64,000 bases of DNA, from NCBI RefSeq assembly GCF_000002425.4, contig NC_037265.1, positions 3,598,503 to 3,662,502 on the forward strand, read 5' to 3'. The stretch comes from Physcomitrium patens. Its lineage: Eukaryota > Streptophyta > Bryopsida > Funariales > Funariaceae. Shown piece after piece: positions 1-9,487 of the stretch. The position numbers and the translations under genes were made by a program. The notes under the pieces were generated by a model. The model made no database searches. It was not told where the DNA came from and saw only the letters and a list, made by a program, of their open reading frames with translations. Numbering within the stretch: position 1 is the stretch's first letter; each line of letters starts with the position of its first letter.

Positions 1-498
1 GGTGGAGCTTGTTGTCTTCTTGATGTGTCCACTGTCTTGTATGATTCAAGAAGAGTCATGTGGAATAATGGATGGATTTTCATTGACTCCGGTAGATGTA
101 AATGATATGCAACTGGTTTGATTTGTGCAGAAATAGAAAATGGTCCCAGCCTTTGATAGTTCAACTTGTCACAAAGACGAGTGGTCTTGATATTATGATG
201 AAGTAGCCATACCTTTTCACCCAAGATGAATGATGGTTGTTCCTTTCGATAGACATCCGTATTGACCTTTTGTTGTTCTTGAGCCTCTTTTAACTGCGCC
301 TTCATCGTTGCATGTAGCTTTGATAAATGAATTGCCAAATCTTTCGCAGTAGAATTATCAACTTTTGAAAAGTCAAAAGTATCAAGTCGTGGATGATAAC
401 CATAATTAGCAAAGAAAGGTGTTTGTTTTGTAGAAGAATGTACCGTGTTATTGTAAGTAAACTCTGCCAATGGCAAAAGACTTGTCCAATCATCTTGT
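1..498 (-). pseudogene. Element E, integrase C-terminal part (left of the A insertion)
   Basis: Read on the minus strand this continues the element E integrase that is interrupted at 6693. The translation resumes with QDDWT and goes on through LAEF.YNN, HSS..QTPFF and YHPRLDTFDFSKVDN, then the post-integrase motif INPVAYHLHLPESMK. These match element B at 40345-40840 in order. The expected chromodomain and 3' LTR lie to the left of position 1. This is part of a Ty3/gypsy pol polyprotein that would carry out cDNA integration. The junction at 498/499 is the left edge of the nested element A. Confidence 0.85.
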
Positions 499-944
499 TG
501 TCACGGACACAAAATACAGACTTGAAATCTAATAAGAAGTTCAAGAAGAAGTGACAAAACTAGATTAAACAGATGAGTATAAGAACAACACCAGAAAGGT
601 GAGCTAGAACTCCAAGAGATGTGTTGTCGAGACTGAAGAACTCTTCAGCCTCGATCCCTATATATACTCCTACTTAGGAAGCTTCTCGAGCTACTTCTAT
701 TAATTAGGAAGCTTCTAGAAGGTTCCAAAGGCTTCTTTTCTAGAAGGTTCTAGAAACTTCTCGAGCTACTTCTATTAACTAGGAAGCTTCTAGAAAGTTC
801 CAGGGACTTCCTTTCTAGAAGCTTCTAGAAACTTCTCTTCTATAAGGTTCCAGAGACTTCCTTTCTAGAAGCTTCTAGAAACTTTTCTCTAAAAGGTTCA
901 AGAGGCTTCTCTTCTAGAAAGTTCTAAGGAATATGTCCCTAACA
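499..944 (-). repeat. Element A 3' LTR
   Basis: 446-bp direct repeat of 6242-6687. Its U3 (roughly 667-944) is packed with TTCnnGAA units, the TATA box is at 659-666, and the predicted R begins at 634 with the intact 11-mer AGTCTCGACAA. The 5' LTR copy has one C-to-T change in that 11-mer, so this copy keeps the ancestral state. Confidence 0.95.
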
Positions 945-958
945 TCACCCCCTCCTTT
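945..958 (-). other. Element A polypurine tract
   Basis: On the minus strand AAAGGAGGGGGTGA lies directly against the TGTTAG start of the 3' LTR. This is where a polypurine tract that primes plus-strand DNA synthesis is expected. Element B has the same kind of tract at 41588-41601. Confidence 0.85.
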
Positions 959-991
959 AGCTTCGAGGTCTCTGAGAAGCAATGTTGTTGA

Positions 992-1345
992 TTAGTACCA
1001 ACGCAAGAAAATAAAGATCTGTCGCATAACTTCTGCTATGAACTCTAACTGTTGTTCACGAGGCAAGTGGTTCATCGACCCTTGAAGCCAACGGTAGTGG
1101 CCCATGCCTTCGACTTCTGACCAAGCATGAACTTCCGTGTCCTCATTGTGAAATTGTCCTACAAACACGCCTTCTGGCTGACCATCGTAAGCAGGCTCGA
1201 TCTCAAATACGATCACCAGTGATCGGTTACTCGGTATCCTCCATCGTCATCGTGGTACATGTAGTTCTTCATCTCGGGGTCGCCTTCCTGAGCTACTCGG
1301 TTGTGATACTCTGACTGGCATAGTATCTATCTCTTGTCTATCCAT
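992..1345 (-). pseudogene. Element A third ORF (ORF3), unknown function
   Basis: Reading frame of 118 codons starting ATG at 1345 and ending TAA at 992. It lies between the end of pol (1462) and the polypurine tract, in a frame different from pol. One in-frame TGA interrupts it at codon 33. The C-terminal half aligns with the ORF in the same place in element B (41138-41560): both have SQPS near the N-terminus, LVI..EI....DG in the middle, then the block GMGHYRWL.G..N.L.REQ. I do not recognise the family. Conservation of the block between two diverged element families argues for past protein-level selection. It could be an accessory protein or a captured host fragment. Confidence 0.6.
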
Positions 1346-1461
1346 ATCAAAAGACCAAACTATGATCTATCTTGAAGAAAATAACTACATCAACTACGAA
1401 TTTTGTTGGTGCTCTCCTCTTTTCTTATATTGTTGGGAGAACAAGCTTCAGAAAGAAGCTA

Positions 1462-4400
1462 TCATCGAATTGATTTAGGTTTATCAGGATGTCGTTGATG
1501 AAACTCTTGTATCTTTTATGGCGCATTAGCAAGATTTTCAGCTGGCTCCCACGTTTGCTCATTAATGTCATAGCCGCACTAATGAACAAGATATTCTAAC
1601 TTTCTCCACCTTCGCCGTGAATCCAATATCTTTTCAACCTCGTATTCTTCATGGTTCTCGATTTCAATACTAGGTGGCAGACATTGCACTCTTCCAGGAA
1701 AAGATGACTCTCGATAAGGTTCCAACAGAGAAACATGAAAGTTTGGATGTACCTTCATAGAAGCTGGTAACTCCAGCCGATATGCCACTGGATTAATTTG
1801 CTTTTGGATGATAAATGGTCCCAATCTTCGATAGTCCAACTTATCACATAGTCACTAGGTCTTGATATTTCGTCGAAGAAGCCAAGCTTTGTCTCCAACT
1901 TTGAAAGTAGGTGCTTGATTCTGAAATCTATCTGCATACGTCTTATAGGATTCTTGAGCGGATTGTAATTGAAGCTTCAACATAGTTTGAAGCTCTGATA
2001 GTTGTTTCGCAAATCCTTCAGCTGTTGGATTGTTATTTGTTGACGGACTGAATAAATCAAGCTTCGGATGATACCTATAGTTGGAAAAGAATGGTGTTTG
2101 TTGAGTCGATGCATGGAGGGTGTTGTTATATGTAAACTCGGCTAGCGGTAGATATGCAGTCCAATTGTCTTCCTGATAGTTGATGCTGCATCATAAGTAC
2201 TGCTCCAAGACTTGGTTCACCCGTTCCGTTTGGCCATCAGTTTGAGGATGAAAAGCTGAAGAAAGCTTGATATCCACCTTCAATATTCCAAAGAGAGATC
2301 TCCAAAACTTTGACACGAATTGGGTACCTCAATCTGATATGATATCATCTGGTAGTCCATGATATCGATACACATTATTGAGAAAGAGTCTTGCTGTGAC
2401 TTCACTAGACGATGTCTTCTTACAAGGAACAAAGTGTGCCATCTTCGTAAGCCGATCTACCACGATAAAGATGCTATCAAATGAGTTTGATGATGGCAAG
2501 TCCATGATGAAGTCCATAGAAATTGAAGACCGTGGTCGACGTGGAATTGGCAATGGCTGTAGAAGTCCATAAGAGCGATGTCGAGGATTCTTGGATCTTG
2601 AACAGATATCACAGGAGAGGACAAAATCTTTCACATCCTTCCACATTTGGGGCCACCAAAAATCTCGGGAAATAAGCTCCAAGGTCTTGTTGAATCCAAA
2701 ATGTCCCGCAGCTAGAAAATCATGGCGAGATTGAAGAACTCGGAGTCGTGCTGGTCCTTTTGGAATGTACAATCGCTCTTCAAAGTATAAAAGATCTCCC
2801 TCCACCTTGAACTTGTCGTCATTGGTACGTTGCTTGATATCAATGGCTACTGAATCTTTAATGGTCATAGCACGTACCTGGTTTAGGAAGTCAGCATCAA
2901 ATGATACAATAGTAGCACAAAGTTGAAATCTCTCTGGCTTAATTAATGTTGTACATTGTTGATCAAACGCTGCTTCTCCAGCCTTTGGTGCAAGATACAA
3001 TCTCCCTGATAAAGCATCGGATAGTCCTTGCTGCTTTTTAGGTCGATAAGTGATAATAAAATTGAATCTAGATAGCAACATATTCCACCGAGCTTGATGC
3101 CGATTTAAAACTCGAGCCGACATGAAATACTCCAAATTCTTGTGATCCGTATATATGGTCACTGGATGTGCAGCTCCTTCAAGAAAGTGACGCCATTCTT
3201 CGAAAGAATCCACTATAGCAAGAAGTTCCTTATCGTGGATCTCATAATTGATTTCAAGAGCAGAGAACTTCCGAGAATAGAATGCAATTGGATGGAGCTT
3301 CTTGTCTTCACTCATTTGTGAAAGCACAGCTCCCAAAGCAAAATCTGAAGCATCAGTCTCTAAAAAGAAGGCCTTTGTAAAGTCTGGATGTACCAAAATT
3401 GGAGCTGTAGTAAATGCTGTCTTCAAGTCTTGAAATGCCTTCTCCGCCAAAGGTCCCCATTTCAACTTATCCTTGCATGTTAATCGAGTGAGAGGATCAG
3501 CAACTTGAGAATAACTCTTAATGAAGATCCGATAAAAGTTAGCAAAACCAAGAAAGCATTGTACGTCTCTAACCGTCTTTGGAACCTCCCAAGACATGAT
3601 TGCTTCTACTTTCTTGGGGTCCATTTTCAAACCTTCTGTAGTCGCAATGAACCCCAAAAACTCCATCTCCATCTGGTGAAATAAACACTTTTCTAATTTG
3701 GTATATAGTCCTTGCTTGCGTAGTTTCTCCAAGACCAAACAAACATGCTTCTCATGCTCTTCCTCGTTTTTAGAGAATACTAGAATATCGTCTAAGTAAA
3801 TGACAACAAAATCGTCGAGGTGTTCTCGAAAGATGTCATTCATCATATGTTGGAAAACTGCTGGAGCATTGGTAAGACCAAAAGGCATGACATTATACTC
3901 GAAATGACCATACCTTGTACGGAATGTTGTCTTCCACTCATCTCCTTCCTTGATTCGTACGAGATTATAAGCTCCCCTTAGATCAATTTTTGTAAAGATC
4001 TTTGCACGTCCAAGTTTTTCTAAGAGACTAGAAATCAAGGGTAATGGGTAACGATTTTTCTTTGTTACCTTGTTGAGGCCTCGATAGTCCACACACATTC
4101 GTAGTGATCCATCTTTCTTCTTGACAAATAAGATGGGTGCTCCAGCTGATGATTTTGAATGATGAATGAAGTTTTTGGCTAGATTCTCGTCGATGTACTT
4201 TCGCAACTCTGCCAACTCTGTTTGCGATAGATTGTAGATTGGGCCAAAAGGTGGTTGTGCTCCTTCTTGCAAGTCTATGGCACAATCATATGGTCGGTAT
4301 TCCGGTAGTATGTCGGCGTTCTTCTTTTGAAACACGTCTTCAAAATCCTTATATTGCTCTGGTATACTTGCTGTTGAGATCTTCTCCTCGGTAGTTGGAG

Positions 4401-4932
4401 CCGCATAAATGACAAATGGAGTGCCTTCCTTAGATGATCTTATAAACGCTTTTGCTCCAATGAATAAGGATTTCTTTTTTCGAGGTTTTTTACTAGGTTT
4501 TTTCTTCGATGATTTTGTGGGAAAAGTCATCTTCCGCAACTTCCAATCTATCAATGGATTATGTTTTTCCAACCAAGAAAGACCAAGAATAATAGGATTT
4601 GATGGGGTTCTAATAATATTAAAAATAATATGACTACTATGGTCTTTAAACGTTACTTCTATAGGTTTTGATTCATGGGTGATGCTACCAGATAATAAAG
4701 GTCGCCCATCTATGACCTCAACATGAACAGGTTTTGATTTTTGTAATAAAGGGATCTTATGACGCTTTGCAAATTCTTCGTCTAAAAAACAAGCAGATGC
4801 TCTTGAGTCTAGTAGTTCTAAGGTTCTCAGTTTTTGAGGGCCGATAAACAGAGGGATTGTAAAACAAGGTGCAGGTTGGGCAGAAAGAAAGGAACCTAAT
4901 TGTTGTTGGGATATTTCATTGTCCAGCCGCAC
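1462..4932 (-). pseudogene. Element A pol (protease, RT, RNase H, integrase, chromodomain)
   Basis: Pol polyprotein in the -1 frame relative to gag. The first 867 codons are open to a TGA at 2331-2329. Protease comes first, with the catalytic motif changed from DSGA to DSRA at residue 42. Reverse transcriptase has YLDD near residue 380. RNase H has ETDASD near 525 and YTDHKN near 594. The integrase HHCC finger is at about 737-776 and its catalytic Asp near 807. The TGA directly follows the second integrase Asp (IISD). The frame then continues with GTQF and TDGQTERVN to a chromodomain at about 1580-1660 ([11 protein letters not shown]), where Trp of the LVHW motif is TAG. No ATG starts the frame; it begins I-G-T-V-R-L, consistent with frameshifting from gag. 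The chromodomain of such elements binds methylated H3K9 chromatin in known chromoviruses. Confidence 0.92.
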
Positions 4933-4937
4933 GGTTC

Positions 4938-5963
4938 CTACTGTGGCTGGGCATCCTCGTTTTCCTGAACAAATACTCTCCTAGTCTTGACTATGCCTCG
5001 ATTTTACTTTTTGGGGCAGTTTCCGACTTTGTGGCCTTCTCCACCGCAATAGAAGTATAAATTTTCCTCCATACGTCGCTTTTTTTCTTCTATAGTAAGA
5101 GATTTGATACGTACCACATCAATTTACATGTCTTCCACGTCTGAATGCGAATTCACACTGCTTGCCGATATAGTTGGAGCATGGCAAATTGTATGTTGTC
5201 TTGAGCGTTGGTTTTGGCGACGTTGGAATAGGCGATTATCGCACTTCACAGCTTGGCTAATGGCTTCATTGAGCGTTCGTGGATCAAGAAGAGTTAATAG
5301 CAAATCCTTCACATCATCTCTTAAACCCCAATAGAATTGACTCATCAACGCTTCTTCATCCCAATTGATGTCGCATACTAATTGACTGAAATTCGAAGCA
5401 TAGACTGATGTTGAACGCATTCCCTGTCGTAGCAACCGGATCTTTGTTGTAGCCCATCGAACCTTATCGTGTTTACCAAATGCTTCCGCAAATGCTTCCA
5501 AAAAGGTTTCGAAGTTGTTTAATATGGATGATCGTTTCTCAAACAAAGGAGCAAACCATGATAGGGCTTGTCCCGTAAGTAAGGTTCCAACAAGCCCAAT
5601 ACGTGACTCCTCCGTTGGATATCGTTTGGGCTGTAAAACTGTTATCAACCTGATTTGATTGACAAATCCTCGAAAATTAGAACGTGTTCCATCGAACTTA
5701 TCTGGAAGGCTAACTCGAGGCTCCTTATGTTGTAGAACTAGTGGTTCTTGTCGAACCTGAGGTAAAGTTATTTCTCCAAGTACAGAAGTTTGAGGCTGGT
5801 GCAGTTTAGATTGTGCTATCCCAGATACTCCATCATTATGAAGCCTTGCCACCACTCCTTCAATCTCTACAGTTTTTTGTGATAACGTAGCGAGGGCATT
5901 CATAATAGCATCTAACTTAGACTCCGAACTTTCTGTCATACTAATGTCTTGACCTCCGGCCAT
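4938..5963 (-). pseudogene. Element A gag
   Basis: Structural capsid/nucleocapsid polyprotein. It starts with ATG at 5963 (MAGGQDIS) and is open for 279 codons to a TAA at 5126-5124. The same frame continues through a second TAA at 5006 to the conserved UAG at 4940-4938. The capsid part has the retrotransposon-gag core, with KFDGTRSNFRGFVNQI near residue 88 and LSWFAPLF. Downstream is a damaged CCHC knuckle whose first Cys is Tyr. Element G has the same TAA after GluAspMet. Both early stops replace Gln codons (C to T). Confidence 0.9.
4959..4965 (-). promoter_or_regulatory. Candidate -1 frameshift heptamer, element A gag/pol
   Basis: GGAAAAC, read G-GAA-AAC in the gag frame, ends 18 nt before the conserved gag UAG. 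Pol is open in the -1 frame across this point but closed by a TAG about 5 codons upstream. The same heptamer is at the same place in elements E and G, and as GAAAAAC in B. It is not a textbook XXXYYYZ site, so slippage is inferred. Confidence 0.5.
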
Positions 5964-6006
5964 TCTAAAAGAAGGACAAAAATAACTCTACAAGAGGCAA
6001 TATTGG

Positions 6007-6193
6007 TTTATAGGAGGGTAATCCACAACCTATAAAACGCCTTAAGAATTTTAAGAAGAGGGATAATCCACTCTCTCCAAGAAGAATAAGACTCCAATAT
6101 TATAATAGAAGAAGTATCAGTTTAGAGGAGGGTAATCCGCAACCTCTAAAATGCTAGTATACCTTCAAGTAGAGGGGTAATCCACACTCTACT
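6007..6193 (-). ncRNA. Element A leader stem-loop array (candidate packaging structure)
   Basis: Between the primer site and gag there are repeated hairpins with a constant loop containing GGATTACCC. Perfect stems: 6168-6174 with 6187-6193 (7 bp), 6121-6128 with 6143-6150 (8 bp, TTTAGAGG/CCTCTAAA), and 6007-6014 with 6029-6036 (8 bp, TTTATAGG/CCTATAAA). The last two differ by a compensatory base-pair change. A weaker repeat lies near 6057-6074. A role in genomic RNA packaging or dimerisation is inference. Confidence 0.65.
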
Positions 6194-6228
6194 AAGAAAG
6201 AACTAGCTCTGATATCTCAAGTTAGTGC

Positions 6229-6239
6229 AGTCTCGACAA
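6229..6239 (-). other. Element A primer-binding site (self-priming type)
   Basis: Minus-strand TTGTCGAGACT, 2 nt inside the 5' LTR. It is the exact complement of AGTCTCGACAA, the predicted first 11 nt of the transcript (intact in the 3' LTR at 634-624). No tRNA-type TGG primer site occurs at the LTR edge. The pattern is that of Tf1/sushi elements, whose mRNA 5' end primes reverse transcription. Confidence 0.8.
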
Positions 6240-6241
6240 AA

Positions 6242-6687
6242 TATCACGAACACAAAATACAAACTTGAAATCTAATAAGAAGTTCAAGAAGAAGTGGCAG
6301 AATTAGATTAAACAGATGAGTACAAGAACAAGACCAGAAAGGTGAGCTAGAACTCCAAGAGATGTGTTGTCGAAACTGAAGAACTCTTCAGCCTCGATCC
6401 CTATATATACTCCTACTTAGGAAGCTTCTCGAGCTACTTCTATTAATTAGGAAGCTTCTAGAAGGTTCCAGAGGCTTCCTTTCTAGAAGGTTCTAGAAAC
6501 TTCTCGAGCTACTTCTATTAACTAGGAAGCTTCTAGAAAGTTCCAGGGGCTTCCTTTCTAGAAGCTTCTAGAAACTTCTCTTCTATAAGGTTTCAGAGAC
6601 TTCCTTTCTAGAAGCTTCTAGAAACTTCTCTCTAAAAGGTTCAAGAGGCTTTTCTTCTAGAAAGTTCTAAGGAATATGTCCCTAACA
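6242..6687 (-). repeat. Element A 5' LTR
   Basis: 446 bp, direct repeat of 499-944. U3 is upstream of the TATA box at about 6402-6409, and predicted R starts at 6377. The terminal dinucleotides have decayed at the inner edge (TATCACG in place of TGTCACG). Differences from the 3' LTR are mostly transitions. Confidence 0.95.
6410..6687 (-). promoter_or_regulatory. Element A U3 promoter with heat-shock-element arrays
   Basis: U3 contains several runs of inverted GAA/TTC pentamers in the phase that heat-shock factors bind (nGAAnnTTCn). The clearest run, 6481-6503, has five alternating units in perfect 5-bp register (TTC-GAA-TTC-GAA-TTC). Further four- to five-unit runs lie near 6446, 6531, 6559 and 6606. 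All are upstream of the TATA box. Heat-responsive transcription is inferred from the motif, as known for the copia element ONSEN. Confidence 0.7.
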
Positions 6688-6692
6688 CTTGT

Positions 6693-9482
6693 TGGTAATT
6701 AATGGTACATCTTAAATATTGCTCTAAAACTTGATTAATACGCTCCGTTTGTCCATGAATTTGAGGATGGAATGCCGAAGTTAGTTTTATATCCACTTTA
6801 AGAATCTTGAAAAGAGTCCACAAAAATCTTGATACAAATTGAATTCTCCTATCTGATATAATATCCTTGAGTAATCCATGATAGCGATAGATATTGTCAA
6901 AAAAGAGCTTAGCTGTTTCTTCACCTGTGATAGATTTTGTATATGGTACAAAATGTGCCATCTTGATAAAATGATCTACTATCACGAATATAGAGTCATA
7001 AGAACCTGAGATTGGAAAATCCGTGATGAAGTCCATAAAAACAGAAGACCATGGTTGTTTTGGAATGGATAATGGTTGAAGAAGTCCAAAAGGTCGATGA
7101 CAAGGAGTTTTCGATCTTGAGCAAACATCACATGATTGTACAAAATCTTTAACTGCTTTCCACATTTGAGGCCACCAAAAATCCTTAGATATCAGCTCTA
7201 AAGTCTTATTATATCCAAAATGTCCTGCTGTTGGGAAGTCGTGACGAGCTTGAAGAACACGTAAACGTGCTTCTACTTCTGGAACATATAGGCGTCCTTC
7301 GCAATAGAGTAGGTTGTTCTTGAATTTAAATTTAGATAGATCATAAAATTTAGAATAATTGTTCTTGATATCACGAACAAGAGGGTTTGAAGACATACTT
7401 AACTGGACTTGCTTAAGAAAAATAAAATCAACAGTCAATGTTGATTTTATTGCTCGAAGATGAAATTGCTCTGACTTCAAGAGAACCGTTCTTTGTTGCT
7501 CAAGAACTGCATCTCCTTCTTTTGGTGCAAGATAAGAACGTCTAGACAAGGCATCGGATAAACCTTGTTGTTTTCTTGGCCGATAAGTGATGATGAACTC
7601 GAATCTTGATAAAGACATGCTCCAACGAGCTTGGCGACGATTTAATACACGTGTTGACATAAAATATTCGAGGTTCTTGTGATCCGTATACACGGTGACT
7701 AGACTAGAAGTGCCTTCTAGATAATGACGCCATTCTTAAAAAGAATCCACAATTGCAAGAAGTTCTTTGTCGTGGATCTCATAATTGAATACTGCTGCTG
7801 AGAATTTTCTTGAATGAAAGGCTACTGGATGAAGTTTGTCATCTGTTCCCATTTGTGATAAAACCGCACCCAGAGCAAAGTCCGATGCATCTGTTTCCAT
7901 AAAGAATGCTTTGAAAAAATCAACATGATACAAGATTGGTACAGAAACAAACGTTGTCTTCAAAGATTCAAAAGCAACTTCCGCTTCTTGATTCCATTGG
8001 AGTTTGTCTTTACAAGTCAAACATGTAAGTGGAGCTGCAACTCGAGAAAAGTCTTTGATGAAGATCCGATAGTAGTTGGAAAATCCCAAAAAACATTGGA
8101 CATCTCTTACCGTTTCTGAGATCTTCCAATCTATAATAGTTTGAACTTTCTTACAATCCATCATAAGTCCATCATTTGAAATGATGTAATTTAAGAAATT
8201 GACTTGAGTAGTGTAGAATACACACTTTTCTATCTTGACATAGAGTCCCGCATCTCTTAGTTTTTGTAACACATGACAAACATGAAGTTCATGTTCTTCT
8301 ATATTTTTAGAATAGATTAAGATGTCGTCTAGGTAACAGACAACAAAATCATCTAAAAACTCCTGAAAAACATCATTCATTAGATGTTAGAATGTTGTTG
8401 GTGCATTTGTAAGTCCAAAAGGCATGACATTGTATTCGAAATGTCCATACCTTGTTCAAAACACAATCTTCCATTCATCTCCTTCTTTGATGCCTACTAG
8501 ATTGTATGCTCCCCGAAGATCTATTTTTGTATAGTTCTTAGCTTGATTCAGCTGATCAAGAAGTCTGGATATTAAAGGTAGTGGATACCTGTTTTTGATG
8601 GTAATCTTATTGAGTCCTCGATAATCAACACATATCCGCAATGATCCATCTTTTTTCTTCACAAATAGAATTGGAGCTCCTGCCGGAGATTTAGAATGGC
8701 GTATAAAATTCTTGGCTAGATTTTCTTCAATATATTCCTTGAGTTCAGCCAACTCATTTTGTGATAAACTATAGATTGGTCCGAATGGCAGTTGTGCTCC
8801 TTCTTGAAGGTCAATTGAGCAATCATAGGGATGATGTTCCGGGAGTGTATCCGCATTCTTTTTTTCAAATACATCTTAAAATTCTTGATATTGGCTTTGA
8901 ATGCCACTTGAAGTCTTTTCACCAATAGAAACGGGTGTAGCATAAATAATGTATGGTGATTCTTTCATAGCAGCATGCAAGAAAACTTTTGCACCTATAA
9001 ATACGGGTTTAATTAAACTGGACTTATTACTCTCTACTTGCTTAACTACACTGTTAATTATACTTTTAGAGAAAGTGAGAGTTCGGGAAATCCAGTCTAT
9101 TTGAAGGTTATATTTTTCTAACCACAATAAACTTAAAATGAATGAATGGATTAGAGGAAGATCTAATGATATTAAATACTACAAAACTATTATGATCATT
9201 GATTATTACTTCTATAGAAAGGGTTTCGTGAGTAATATCTCCAGAAGACAATGGACGACCATCTATGACTTCTACATGAACAGGTTTAGTTTTCTTTACT
9301 AAAGATATGCTATGTCTTTTAGTAAATTCTTCATCTAAAAAACACGCTGAGGCTCCTGAATCTAACAAGGCAGAGACTTTGTAATGTTTAGGTCCTAAAA
9401 TAATATTTAATGTAAAACAAAGAGAGGGCTCTCAGGAGAGAATAGGACCTTTACTAGAAGTTGTGCAAGGTTCCAGCCGCAC
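6693..9482 (-). pseudogene. Element E pol (protease to integrase)
   Basis: The protease keeps the catalytic DSGA motif (LLDSGASACFLDEEF near 9350). RT is interrupted by stops at about 8876, 8456 and 8385 but keeps YLDD near 8330. RNase H is split by a TAA near 7736, followed by YTDHKN. The integrase HHCC finger (HDFPTAGHFGYNKT with CDVCSRSK) and first Asp are at about 7250-7020, and the frame runs to CTINYQQ at the A insertion. A 4-bp CATT duplication near 9140 shifts the frame between protease and RT. Most stops fit C-to-T changes of Gln or Arg codons. Order and sequence match element B. Confidence 0.9.
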
Positions 9483-9487
9483 GGTCC

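Larger units (their letters stand above)
499..6687 (-). mobile_element. Element A: full-length Ty3/gypsy chromovirus nested in element E
   Basis: Complete LTR retrotransposon of 6189 bp on the minus strand. It has two 446-bp LTRs (499-944 and 6242-6687) beginning TGTTAGGG and ending TGACA or its mutated form. It is flanked by a perfect 5-bp target duplication, CTTGT, at 494-498 and 6688-6692. In element order it carries a 5' LTR, an 11-nt primer site, a structured leader, gag, pol in the -1 frame, a third ORF, a polypurine tract and the 3' LTR. The LTRs differ at roughly a dozen positions, so the insertion is old, and gag, pol and ORF3 all carry stops. The host sequence rejoins perfectly across the target site within the integrase reading frame of element E. 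Confidence 0.96.

Noticed and set aside
302..544. 80-codon minus-strand frame across the E/A junction
   Set aside because: It is a shadow frame of the element E integrase and crosses into the A LTR.
4938..4940. UAG readthrough between gag and pol
   Set aside because: The UAG and its context are conserved, but pol lies in the -1 frame in all four copies, so readthrough alone would not reach pol. A frameshift or reinitiation is needed.
6007..6193. CRISPR-like or riboswitch reading of the GGATTACCC repeats
   Set aside because: Few copies, irregular spacing, each within its own hairpin inside a retrotransposon leader, in a plant genome.
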